Below are positions 24,460 through 37,100 of a DNA stretch of 64,000 nt, one piece after another. The position numbers were made by a program, and so were the translations under genes. Origin of the DNA: Porites lobata (Eukaryota > Cnidaria > Anthozoa > Scleractinia > Poritidae). The DNA lies in the NCBI GenBank assembly GCA_942486035.1, contig CALNXK010000026.1:2002001-2066000 (forward strand). The letters run 5' to 3'. The number at the start of each line of letters is the position of its first letter. Position 1 is the stretch's first letter. Below the pieces are notes generated by a model. That model was not told the DNA's origin. It worked only from the letters and a program-made list of their open reading frames with translations, and ran no database searches.

Positions 24460-27400
24460 TTACATCATTTGGAACAGACTTTCGCTCTGGCCGGGCTGAA
24501 CTTGAGTTGGGTCCAAAGCATTGCCGTAATCATCAAATCCAAGGATCCTCTGCTTGTCTTTAAGGTAGGACTTGAAGTAAAATTTTACGCACCCTGGCTC
24601 TCTTGGCACCTTGTAGAACAACGCTTCTGGGTGCTCTGCTCTGACTTCTTCCAGTGTGTTATAACTGCTTGGAGGGCAGGTCAGTTCCTGTTAAAAAAAA
24701 AAAAAGAAAAACCTTAAACCGTTACAGTATTAATGATATTATTCAATGATTTAAGCCAAACCGCATTCTTTCTGCTTCAGGGGCAAAACCTGGAAAGTCA
24801 TGGAATTTAATCGCGGTCCTTGAAAGCCATGGAAAATTGAAGTTTTGTTTGGTAGATTAGTTACTGCAGATGACATAGCAAGGACAAAGTAAGTTACAGA
24901 GAAGTGATAGAACAGCGCAAACGGCACGCATTTAGGTTAACACCACAGTTTGTGTCTGTTGAACTGTAAAAATAACCTAGAACACAAAAGCTTTAAAAAT
25001 TTGTACAAAGTGACAGCTAAATCTAAGGTCATGGAAAACTTAAAAAGGTCATGGAACAAGTCATGGAAACTTCTGGAATTCGAGGGGCTCAAAAGAGTAC
25101 GAACCCTGGATAACCAATCTGCTTAAGAACGCCCAAGCAAGCAGCTCTCGCTTCTTCTTCTGCTACCGCATGCGCATAACTATTTATGCAAAACTGAGGA
25201 ACCAGATTGAACTTTTGTCAGCGGTGTTACTATCTGCTCATGCGCCGAGCGCTATTTTGACAAGTTTAAAACGAGTCCAGCAGAGTAACCACGCATCCAT
25301 GCATCCACACCTTTGCAAAATGTTAAAAAAAAATAACGGTCATGGAGTTCACACTGCTGGTCAAATTTTCGACCTTAGCGGCAAAAAATTTGTCCTCGAT
25401 TTTGGCGATGAAATGTTCGAAGGGCTTGGCGTCTTAAATGTTTATACGTTTCCATTCTTCCTGTGTGAACAGAACACCTGACGCACGAATTTTCAATCGG
25501 TCGAGAATTTGTCCGGTGCCGCGTACCGCCCGCTCCTTTTCGAGTGTCGTAGGCAAGTAGACTAATACAGTGAAAGGTTTGAACCCAGGAGTCTTTTCAT
25601 AAGCAGGTTGAGTATGATCGTCTGGGTGAACATAGTCCTGAATAGGACTGTTGTTGTTGACTCCTGACTGACGTTTCGATCACCTTTACGGTAGTCATTC
25701 TCAGAGTCGAAGCGAGTTTTATCACGTCAGTTGATGGTATTAAACTCTGGTTATAGACATGATTGGTATATTGGTCAATTAAGTCGCGATGTTTTTGATC
25801 GTCTGTCGGTTAAACCGTGATGTTATTGGCTATGAAAACTCGTAATGTTATTGGTGCGTTTCGATCCGTTTATTGTCACAATTAAACAGTCGTTTATTGT
25901 TAGTCAAATTGTCAGTTGTCCAGTCGTTCTCTCGTAGTTAGTTTTGCTTGATTCCGTCAATAAGTCGCTTGTACGGTGCCAGAAACTGTTGACTTCGATA
26001 CAGGTGGGGTTTTGAGCTGCTGATTAAAGAAATGATATTGACCTTTGCAATGACAGTATCTTCATCTTTATTTATTGCTACCACGTTCCCATCTTGTTTG
26101 TTTTCCAATATGACAACTTGATGATGTGAACCCGTTGCATCATATTCTATAATCGTGTGAGTCTTGAAAAGAGCTGTTTGAAACAAAAAAGTGCATCGTT
26201 ACATATATTGATATATTGTTTTTAGTTTATGAACCACCCTAAAACACTATTTTTATTCCTGTGTCAACTAAACTTTATTCCCTTTTTGGTGACTGAAGGG
26301 CAACTGAAATGCATTACGGCTTTCAATCGTACTCATCTACACTGTAATCACTGGGGTCTGGCTGAGTCACAGACAATGATTTGAATGACAATGATTTGAC
26401 AATGATTTGTGCGCACCCCCTGCACCCTCCACCTAGATCCGCCCCTGTGAACGGACGACAATGCTTGTTTTCATTCTTTTATCCCTGGTAAATAGTTAGC
26501 CTGCGTCGCAGGCGGAAATTTTGGCGCGAGAAACGTTTTTACGGAGAGACTGCGAAACCGTACGCCGCGAGAATGGCGACTTTGCTGCCAAACCTCTCAC
26601 ACGCGCAAAAACAATTCCGCCAGCTACGCAGCCTAGTAAATAGTATAGGCCTCTAATTCACGTATTTCAAAGCTACTAAAAGCTACAGTATCAAAGTTAG
26701 AACATACTTCTTTGGTTGCTGCTTTTTGCATTTGTGAGAACAGCTCCGCCATCCACCTGCATATAGTGTCCAGCAATTGGGCCATCTTGATTTAGAGACA
26801 CAAGCTGTTGATCACCTATTTCGTAAAACTCTCTGTCTTTGGCATCAAATATTCCAACAGCACTCTTTAAAAATAGGAAATAGTAATTCCTTGTTATCCA
26901 CTTAAGATGTTGCTCTGTTTCTCACTGGCTCAAATCACCTGGCTTATTCTTTATAACCAGCCAGCGTTAAACCTTATTTGGAAGACGTTTGCTATAGCCA
27001 ATAACATGGCGTCAATAGAGAGGAGAAGTGTGTCGTCACGTTACCATAGCAACAAAATGTTTGGATCCAAACGATAGGGAGCTTTAGCAAACGGCGACGG
27101 AAACGAGAATGCAACAAAGCGATAGGTTGTATAAGCAAAATAACAACTTTACACGTACATCACGCTTTAAAGTAGTGAATACAACAAAAAACTTTCAGTT
27201 TTTCTACACTTAGATACGGTTCTTTTCGGATCAAACACCGAAAATTTCGCCAGCATTATACAAAGTTTGGAGCATTGCGAGTTTACTTTTTTAAGTGACG
27301 TTTTTGGCTTGTTGTCATCCAGAAAGTTTGCTACCATGGCAACGTGGCGTAACCACTTCTCTCTATGGCAACCGCGAACCCTGGAGAAAATTAGGGTAAG

Positions 27401-29167
27401 TCATACATTATGCTCGAAAACTATACATTATGCTTTGGAGCGTTGCTCTCAAAACAACAGCATTATGCCTAAAATTATGCTCGAAAAGTAGCAGTATGCT
27501 CGACTGATCTTGGCGATATTTGATGCCCTTTTCCATGCCTGCAGACCAAAAAATACTTCCATAAGCCTGAAACACAATATCGTATCGCGTCAATTACAAA
27601 TTTACAAGAAATAAACGGCAAATAATGCTCAAAAGCACTCGACATGTATTATTTCAATGGAACTCTCCGCATCCATCTTAGGACACTCTCTTATCAGTTC
27701 AATGCAGCCTAGCATGATGATGCAACGGTGCAACCAGGCCTTGAAATTAGCAACCAAGCCTTGGAATAAGTTGATTTCTTACTAAAAGCACTTGAACGTT
27801 AAAATGTTTTATAGTTACATTTATGGAAATATTAATTTTTTTAATATTATTATTCTCTTTACGCTAAAAAAATGACCATTATATCGGCATTACGCTCGAT
27901 GCTCGAACTTTAGCATTATGCCCAAAATAACCCTAGAGAAAATCGATGAAAATTTCACCCGGTTTGCAAAGACAAAATAGCCAAAATTTCCCCTAAAAAC
28001 AGCAAGAACAGCAAAAGTTTAATTCAACGGATGACACTGCTTTTTGAAGAATGTTAGACTAAACATCTCTTTACATCCTGAATTTGCCGAGGAAAAGGCA
28101 TTTACTCCTACATGACTTTCACTCTGACAGTGTAACATGGATCCTGGATTCCAGTCGTTAGTGGGATTTTTGATTCCTTGAGTTGTTTTCGGATTCCAAA
28201 CCCCTGAATTCCGGATTGCAGATTGCCCCAGATAGATAGGCAAAAACTTCCCGGATCCCGAAATCCAGATTCCGTTACACTGGGTGAAAAAACCATCGGA
28301 CGGGACGGGACTGAGCGCAACTGTGGGTCCTGATGACAGGATTGAAGTACCTTATCTGGGAACCATCATTGATCTGTTTTTTACATACCGTATTTAAAAA
28401 CCACTTCTTAAATAAATAAGAGTCGTGATCAAGTAATAGGTCGCGACTGATAAGCTACACGTGGTTAAAAATTGTGAATTGATAAGATAAAAAATGACTG
28501 AACATAACGGATGACATTATTTTTCTGTTAAAGCGGACATCATGTGATCAGTGGACCAATTACAACCAGGCTGTCTACAATCTACGAGACGTTTGTGTTT
28601 TAATTTTGGGTAAGCCTTTGGCCAGAATTAGAAATGAAAGGTTCATGCCCTAGTAAATCAGTATTGTAGTAATAATCTTATTAGTACAATAGACTTCAGA
28701 TTTATTCTCCGTGTGTTTGGTTGCATGAGAACGATGACTAACTGAGAAATCAGTAAGTAGCGAAAAAGTATTTCTGTTTCGATCGAAGCACGTTTAATTG
28801 CTAATATAAATGAATAAGTTCATTTTATTTGATGTAATTTCGATAAGCTCGTAAACGAAGATTTTTTATTTGACGCACCCCACAGAAGGTGAAATTCTAG
28901 AAACAAAAATCCAACACTAAAGGAAAAAATGTTGCGCATATACAATAGAAATATTTTCATATGCGCATACTGAACACACGATAAGATAAAACTAAGTCGA
29001 ATTAAAAGCTATCATAAAAATGCAAGGCGATTAAATTCTATGTTAAAAAAAACGTCGGTATCTTATGATGGCATGAACTTAAAAGGAATAGGCAGGGAAA
29101 CGGGGTTAAATATACTTGAGCTTATATAAATTTATGGAGTTAATACATTTCGAGAGGTTACCTGCAT
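24460..29167 (-). CDS. Leaderless interleukin-1-like beta-trefoil protein, paralog 2
   Basis: Exons are complement(29162..29167), (26708..26864), (26043..26173), (24460..24687), giving 173 residues with the same phases (0,1,0) as paralog 1. Exons 3 and 4 are the same length in both genes. The first coding exon holds only Met-Gln. Residues 6-20 read GIFDAKDREFYEIGD followed by QQLVSLNQDGP. This is the closest match in the window to the IL-1 receptor antagonist N-terminal strands (IWD...FY...NNQLV). The last exon is nearly identical to paralog 1 from YFKSYLKDKQRILGFDDYGN to the end. Cys102 and Cys131 replace Arg and Ser of paralog 1 and could be redox or disulfide sites. A truncated Penelope-like element sits between exons 3 and 4. 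No signal peptide is present. The function is inferred from fold-level resemblance only; the gene model itself is well supported by the paralog comparison. Confidence 0.68.
25573..25980 (-). repeat. Penelope-like element, copy 2 (5'-truncated)
   Basis: The reverse complement aligns with 119-518: GTACAAGCGACTTATTGACG, then CAAAACTAACTACGAGAGAA, the hammerhead-like segment at 25669-25711, and the end GACTCCTGGGTTCAAACCTT. The left inverted arm is missing, and the core reads CTGAGAA instead of CTGAAGA. Located in the third intron of IL-1-like 2. Confidence 0.65.
26495..26639. repeat. Short palindromic element TAGCCTGCG
   Basis: GTTAGCCTGCGTCGCAGGCGGAA at the left is mirrored by TTCCGCCAGCTACGCAGCC at the right. 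The interior is GC-rich with CGCGAGAA motifs. Intronic to IL-1-like 2. Confidence 0.55.
27393..27934. repeat. Palindromic element with iterated ATTATGCTCGAA
   Basis: The left end AGGGTAAGTCATACATTATG is mirrored by CATTATGCCCAAAATAACCCT. ATTATGCTCGAA-like units recur at both ends. It lies in the first intron of IL-1-like 2. Confidence 0.55.
28128..28282. repeat. Palindromic element CAGTGTAACATGGAT
   Basis: CAGTGTAACATGGATCCTGG is mirrored by AAATCCAGATTCCGTTACACTG, with GGATTCC-like units between. Intronic to IL-1-like 2. Confidence 0.5.
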
Positions 29168-31154
29168 TTTCTTGGTCTCTGTCCTGCTTTTCTCCAATTG
29201 TTATAGAACACTTCGAGTCGTACTATGCCTGGAAACGTAACCGGGCGAGCGTTTTTATCCATAATGTATCTCAATATTCTCCCGAAACTGAAAAATTGCG
29301 GCGTAGTCAAATCGATTTATTACTCGTTTCGAAAGCAAAATAATTCGCTCTAATAGTGGTTTTAAAAAATTCCGCCTCCGGCTCATGAACTTGGTGTGAC
29401 AAAGGCGTGGAGAAGCGGATGACCTTTCAGTGCAAGTGATACAAAGATAATGAGTATTCCTTAAGAGGTCCATTTTAAAAATTCCAACCGAGATTCAAAA
29501 CAGAAATAATGCATTTTGGCTCATTCTTGTGGTTCACTTTTTTTCAAGTTTCCTTGAACAGTTATGCAGACATTTCTCTCCAGTTTCTTCATTTATTTGT
29601 CTTTCTTTCCGCTTTTCAGTATATTACTTGATCTAGCCTTCATTTAATATTGATTTTTTGAGCAAATTCTTAACGAGACTTAGGGGCTTGAGATTTCGTT
29701 TCCTTTCGCTTCCTCAGAATCGGAAAGTGCGTAAATTTGTTAAAGCAAGTTTTACTAGGAAGTTACTGTAAGAAATCTTTCAGTTACTTGCTTAGTTAGT
29801 AATTTTAATGTTATATATGGCAACCTGACTTCACTAGTAGTGAATTTGCACAGAAAAGTTTGTTAAAGTTTGTTAAAGCAAACAAAATTAACTGACTAAT
29901 AAAAATGTTAACTAATGTTAGCTATTGTTGTTCAGGCGAGTATGAAACTTGGAGATTAATCCCCTTAAATAAAGTCAGGGGCCTGACCCGGTAACGAAAA
30001 ATTTTGTGAAACAAAAACGGCGGACTGGAGTCAGAGTAGTAATAACGTCATTACGTTGCTCTTTTAATTTTTTTTTTCGCTTTTATTTAAGATCCGAAGA
30101 TTTTCATGTATTTTAAGCAAAACGTGCGTTTTGCTAAATCTGGTCATGTCTTTAGGTGCTTAATTCAACCCTGTTAGTGAAAAACACCTTAAACCTGATC
30201 CATTTTTGATAATCTTGTCCTTCGAGCACATGACAACGTCTTTTACCGGATATTCAGAAAGAGAAACGGTTTGAAGAAAAGATTTACACGCCCAGGAAAC
30301 TGCTATATAAAACTGAATGATCTTTATACTAGCTGAAGCTTTATCACCTTGAAGCTTTCACCCGAGACGAAATTTCATCATTCACTTGTTTCGGTTTTTG
30401 ACACTTTAAGCAAAATAAGGTGGTCCGCGGCCAACAGTTCGGCATATGTGCAAACAATGTCTCCCGAAAAGAGAATATTTATTTTGCATAAAAAACGTTT
30501 CATCCAAATTAGGGGTGAAATCATTTATAAGTTGTCCATAATGAAACTGTCTAGTTCTACTTAATTATAAACATACCCAGAGAGGATAACACGGCCTTAA
30601 TCCCTATTTTGTAGCTGAATTGCTCTTAAATTTTAACTGCAGACGTTTTATTAGGTTTTCATACAAAAGGCCAATAGTCTAATGGAAAATCACCTCTTGT
30701 TAAAACTTAGCATAAACGCATTTAAAGGGTGTAAAAAAACATCTCGCGTTTTAGTTGCATGCAGTAATACGTAAACGTCATCTGCACAGCTGAATAAAGT
30801 TTTTTGTGGTATAAAACTGCAGAAATCAATTCCATCTTTCACCCGTTTATTTCAATGAGAAGAGGTGAAAGATCGGCCTAAGGTAAAGAAGATGTCTTTC
30901 TTCGACAAACAGATAATTCTGATACTTAAAGCTAACTTGTTAATTGAAGACAAATTCCAAAAGTATTCTTGTAGGATATGAACTACTATAATACTTCAAC
31001 AAGGTGCACAGACTTCCAAAGTGTTTTTGGAATTTTCCCTTTTAATATAGGTGAACGATATATAATAAGTCAAGATAATATAGAAGTTGTTGCGTTTACA
31101 ACATGCCGCATGTGCAAAGAATAACGACAGCATCATCTTTCGTACTTTTGCAGA
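29168..31154. promoter_or_regulatory. Divergent intergenic region between IL-1-like 2 and astacin 1
   Basis: Bases 29168-29770 hold the promoter of IL-1-like 2: a GATAAAAAC box at 29251-29259 and upstream blocks shared with paralog 1. The remainder holds the start of the astacin 1 transcript. TATAAAA occurs at about 30305 and 30812, but neither can be tied to a start site. The astacin 1 ATG follows TTTTGCAG directly, so a non-coding leader exon upstream is likely. Confidence 0.45.
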
Positions 31155-34100
31155 ATGGCTAGAATATCTCCTCTTGGTCTGTGTCTTTTTGCTGTCATAT
31201 TCACGATCAGCGCAGCCCTGAAGCGTAAGGGTGCCATGGAGCAAATTCTTGAAGCCAACATGAATCCAGGTCAGTGGTCGGAACTGTTTATTATTATTTT
31301 TCAAATATTCCACTACCTTGCCACAGCACGATAGAATTGCTGTACCATTGTCTTAAGGGTAGCACAGGAAAGTACCCATTACACCACTGGAAAGTACAGC
31401 TCAATAGCTTTCGTTTGAGTCGCCATCGCTATGCACAAACTCAAAAGTTGCATGGAACCACACTGAGCTGCACAGTGAACAGTACGATGAAATAGTACTC
31501 ACAGAAGCTTTCACTTGAATGGTTATACCTTCGGATTCCATCCAGACTCAAAAGTACCACCTTGTACAGCATAAAAACAGCACCACCGGAAAGTACTGCT
31601 CAGTAGCTTTCATTTGAATGGTCACACTTTAGGGTTTCATCCATAGACTCAAAAGTTAGAACCACCTTGTACAGCATAATAAACAGTACCACGGGAAAGT
31701 ACTGCTCAGTAGCTTTCATTTGAATGGTCACACTTAAGGATTCCATCCATACACTCAAAAGTTAGAACCACCTTTCACAGCACAATAAAGAGTACGACAG
31801 GAAAGTACTACTCCGTCGCTTTCATTTGAATTGGTTACACTTTAGAATTCAATCGAAAGCAAGGCTCGAACGTAGTGACTTCGCAATAACCCTGACCCCA
31901 TCCTTGGTTTCTAGTATCCTTATTTCAACGATGGTGGCCCTATATATATTGACTCCCTTTACAGATCCGCATCAAAGTCCTCCAGGAAAACATTTGTCCT
32001 TTTATCAGGGAGACATCAGACTGTCAAAGGAACAAGCTGAGAATCTTAAGAAATATGGGGACCCGTCGAAAAATTCGGCCAACTCTCGCGCGGCGAGCAG
32101 CGTGGAAAGTGAGCGGTGGCCAAACGCTGTCATTCCTTACACATTTGACTGCTCCGTAGGTAAGGCGAAGAGAAAAATGAAAATTATTATCATACATTTT
32201 TCAGCCGAACCCCTTTAATACGGACACTCAGGGAGCAATAGGAAGTGTCCGTATTAACTAGGTGTCCATATGTTGAAAAAAGGTCTACAGTTAACCTACA
32301 GTTAAAGCAGCTGTGTCACGAAATTCAGCCGAATCAGGAAATTTCAAAATGCCCGTTAAATTAAGAGAAACTTAAAAATAACCGCTTAAAACTTTAAAGG
32401 AAGGTTAAAATAACATAACAGAAACAACAGATGCCACGGATGGGCAAAACTGAAGAAGATTGTGAAAAGGATTGAAATTAGGGTTTTTGAAAACTGTTCA
32501 GCCTAACAGTTTTTCAAAGTTGATCCCTGCTGCTTGCAACTTTAAAACTAATGCTCAGGAGATATATTTGTTTGTCTCGGATCTCTGATTTTGTCATTTA
32601 CATGTAATTTCTTTGCTTACCTTAAGTTCCATAGCGATTAAGGGCGAGTAATTGGCAAACGTAAACACAAGAACTGGACTACCGTGACACAGCCCCCTTA
32701 GTTTTGAAAATCAGTGTGGAAATCGGTGTGTTTGTCGTTATTTTCTTCAAAAAAATAAATGACAAAACAATTGTTAGACGCAGCTTTTGATTATTCCAGT
32801 TATAACTACTCAACGAAATATGGCGTTTCTTGTTAGCGGATAATGGGCTTCAGATTGGGACAAGAGACTAGGCAGAAAGACTCTAAAAGCTGTATGCCCA
32901 ATCAAATTTCATTCTATTGATTGACTTTTTTCAATTTTAGAAAACATGGAAAGCGCTGTTCGTTCTGTCCTGAATGCTATGAAGCAGTGGGAGAGAAAAA
33001 CGTGTCTTAGATTTGTGCCCAGAACCAACGAGAAAGCTTACTTGGAATTCTTTAAAGACCAAGGGTAAGTTGGTGATACAGTGATAATAAAACCTCGCTA
33101 GTTTCTCGATGTTGCGGACAGCTGCAGTAACCAAATGATCCCTATAATTTTCGGATCACTAGACTTTCAGCTAGGAAATCCGAACAGATGAAAAATTTTT
33201 AGGGGATAAAAGAATCCCTATATCTACCGTTTAAATACTAAAATACGTTCGACAACGCTATGTTTGTGTGGTTTTGAACTATATTCTCGTTGGGTGCCCC
33301 TGGATACTCGACAATATCCACATCACAAGATAAAAGCGAACCAGTAATGGTTTCTGCAATAGCAAGAAACACTTAAAACCCCCGACAAGGAATCATTAGC
33401 GTGCGAGCAAACTCTCCGGGGTGCTCTGGCGTCGGGGAGGGAAAAGGTAGGAGAGCTTTGAGCTACGTCTCTGGAATATTTGAATTCCACCTTCAATTCC
33501 CCTGTGGCTCCCCGTCAACTGAGGCATCAGGAATTTTTAGACGTTTATCAGCGAATAGACACGCTTACTCTTAAATGACAATTCCCATGTCGCACACATT
33601 AACTTTCCGTGCACTTAACCACACACACCCGCAATGGGCTACTTTCCCGATGACGTCATTTTACTACTAAGACCAGAATCCTTCAGTGTTTTTTTTTTTC
33701 TTTTGCAAATTAGGGCTTTTTTTATTTAAACCACACTGAGATTAAATATAAAAAGAAAAACGAAAATGATTCTGGTTGTAGTAGTAAACTGACGTCATCG
33801 TGCAAATGGCCCGTTGTTTCTCAGTTGCTGGGGTCATGTGGGGCATCAAGGCTACAAGACCCAGATCTCCATCGGCAGCGACTGTGATTTTACCCACGTA
33901 ATGGTGCACGAGATTGGACATTCAGTTGGATTCTGGCACGAGCAGAGCAGGCCGGACCGTGACAGTTATATCACTGTCCTATGGGAGAACGTGCTGCCAG
34001 GTAAGATTGCGTTACTTTCGTTTACCATTGTGATCAAGTTTTTACTACTTAACATTACTAATATGACGTTGTGTTTCATGCCCTTTTAAATGTATTTAGA

Positions 34101-37100
34101 TTTCATCATGAACAGAGCTTTTTTTTAACTGGCGAAAACTTTATACAGTCGACTCCTTCTTAACGGACACCTCTGTAAAACGGACACTTAGAGTTGGTCC
34201 CTGCCTTTCTTTATTCCTTTTATTTGACTCTCTATAAGACGGACACCTCTCTAAGACGGACAGCTAGTGCCGGTCCCAAAGGTGTCCGTCTTAGAGAGAG
34301 TTGACTGTAAAACTATGAAAACGTTAGCAGTACCGCGTTAAGCTCATCCAGATGTTGTTACTCTTAATCTTACTCTCCCACGCCTTTCCCACCTTTCAGG
34401 TTTGGAAGATGCCTTTGCTAAAAGGAAATGGGGCACTGAGGTGGTGGACTATGGAGTTCCTTATGATTTCGAGTCCATCATGCACTACCCTTTCACCGCT
34501 TTTTCTAAAAATGGCAAACCTACAATCCGTAATAAAGTGTCTATGAATGGAAAGGTTCCGTATGTGGAGTTAAGCGATGGAGACGCGCAGCAGACAAATG
34601 CGATGTACAAATGTAACGGTAAGATTTTGCATTACACAGCGTCGTCTCCAGGCAAATTCGCGCTATCCGAGTGAGTGGAGGAGGCTTGGAACTGATCGAG
34701 CACAAAAGTCTGGCGATAGTTTATATGCGAACATGCTTGACGGGTGACGTCACAGTCAATCTCGCCGAGGAGGACTGTTAACGAGGCTATCCTTATCTAT
34801 TCCAACCACAATGCCCAGGTGGAAAATCTGGGTCATTATTCGTTTCCGGGAAACTGCCCACCCACCCCTCCCCTAAACCGACATTTTGCCCTAAGTGAGA
34901 AGTGAGTGTTAATGTTGACTTAGGGGAGGGGTAGGTGGGCAGTTTCCCAGAAACGTATCATGAAAATCTCTGTTTCATTTGTGTATTTTTCAACGAGCAT
35001 TTTTTCGAGGGACTGGAAAAAATTACAGTACTTGGAGAGCGGGTGGGTTGTATTAAATGGGACAGCCCTCAGTAAAGAAAATGATCAAATGTCTCAAAGT
35101 TTGGGGCAAAACACCTTTGGTTGCAACAAGGATATATTTAATAGTGGGTTGTTTGTAAAGTTGGGTACCACAGTACCACTGGGAACTACTGGACCGTTTC
35201 ATTCTGATCGTTTTTTCCCATGGCAATGGTATAGACTCCTTTAGCTTCAGAAGACTCCTATGACATCTCAAATCAGAGATCAAAAGTTCTCTGGAAAATT
35301 TCTGATTTCTTCTGTAATGTCTTTAGTTGTGATGAGGAAAAGAGCCATAGATGACTTCAGCACCTTCAAGCCAGTTCCACGTATTCAAAAGCGAAGTAAG
35401 TGTTTTCACTCGTTTTTCGTATTTTAGGGTGGCAAACGCATCACGCCGATTTTATAAGCTACACGCATCACGGAAAAATCAAATACAATAGTAACTACAT
35501 AAACAAGCATTGTATTATCATTTGATCTAAGGAAATCAGAGGTCGAGGAACGAGGAAAAAGGGCAGTAATTTGGCCCCTATAACGCGTCACGGAAAATCC
35601 CTTTGCCACCCTGTTTTTGGAGTTAGCAAGTTGTTAATTTAGGGTTGTTGAATTTCAAATGGCAGAATCGAACTTAATGAGATGGGTTTTTTTTAAATGC
35701 ATGATCAAGACCGGCGATCATATGGAAACGCCTGTTTACTTAATGCTGGACGACCCAGAAGATTGGGTCGGATCACAAAGTGATCCTTGCTTCGAGTGAT
35801 CGAAATAGTTTGGGGAAACCTGAAGTGTATATTTAAGCCAGTTTCCGTAAATCGTTTGAAAAAATCAAGGCAATAAAAACGTACCAGATGCTGATTATAG
35901 GGAAACAAAACAGTTCTAGTTATTGCGGAATTCGAGTTAGCAGGGTAAATTTCACTGAAATTGTGATCAAGGGAAAGATAATTTAGTTCGAGTTATCGAG
36001 GTTCTACTGTATATGTACTAAAGTTTTAACTGCCTTCACCAGGTTCCGGCGTGTGCAAAGATGACGCCCCTACGCAAAACTGCCAAGAATGGAAGAAATT
36101 CAATTACTGTTCCGATAGGCCAGACGACATGTACACCTGGTGCAAAGTTACTTGCAATTTATGTAGCAGCGGTGAGTGCGCGCAACTTTCGCAATTAAAC
36201 TGAATGACTTTGGCATGTAGATGCCAAGTCGCGTGTAAATGTCCCCTTAAATAAACTACATGGTGGAAAGTCTTGTGTAATCGCTGCAGCAGCGGGAAGG
36301 TACAGTTAGCTTCCATAATGAAAAAGACAACGACTTTGTTGACGCATACCTCGGGGGAAGGGGCACTAACAGGAAACTTTATAAGAGGTGTGCCGCAGAA
36401 GCCTTCAAAGTCTTAACCTATTCAACACAAAATCGTTCAATTGCCTGCCCTGTATCTAAGACAACAGACCTTTTTTCATGACCCTGATTCATTTCGTTTT
36501 GCTAACGAAAGTTCACGTAATTTTTGAAACAAACATCATGGAATCAGATTTTTGCAAGAAAAATGTCGGTACCACTCAAATGTATGACTGTTCATCACCA
36601 CCCTTTAAAGGTGATGAACCAACCTTACAGGCTTTCGGTCCAGAAAGGACACCCTATTCCCTCCTTTGCAAAGTTGATTTCTAGGGCCATTCCATTAGAT
36701 GGCCACCAACCTCCCCAACGCCCCCCCCTAACCCCCATGGATGAGGTAGTTTACTTTTTCCCCTTAAGAAAAAAAGATCAAAAGTATCGACACAGCGCCC
36801 CCCCCAAGTCCTTTTTTTCGTCTTCCCTTTTCGAAAAAAGGGAATTTTTTCTCAGAAATATTTCTGAGTTCAAAGGGTGCCGACACTGCCACTCCCTCAG
36901 AAATAACTTTTCTAGGCGGTGACCACCTGAGCTGGAGAAATCTCATCCAAAGGGGGGTACGGATATTAAATGGCATGGCCGTTGTTAAGTTGAGATTACA
37001 ATGTTGCCAATCATGTTGCCATCGCCTATTAGCGTTTTTGTGCAAACTCTCCAAAGCGCGTGGCAAACTTCTGAAAAAAAAAAAAACGTTTTACGATAGG

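Noticed and set aside
24295..24717. 140-codon plus-strand frame
   Set aside because: Antisense shadow of the last exon of IL-1-like paralog 2; the parallel frame in paralog 1 is broken.
14428..29167. FGF assignment for the leaderless pair
   Set aside because: The heparin-site and central FGF signature residues are not evident, and the N- and C-terminal strands fit IL-1-type proteins better; kept only as an alternative.
36478..37066. Overlapping frames on both strands before the second ShK exon of astacin 1
   Set aside because: They lie in an intron with poly-C and AT runs and show no conservation with the matching intron of astacin 2.
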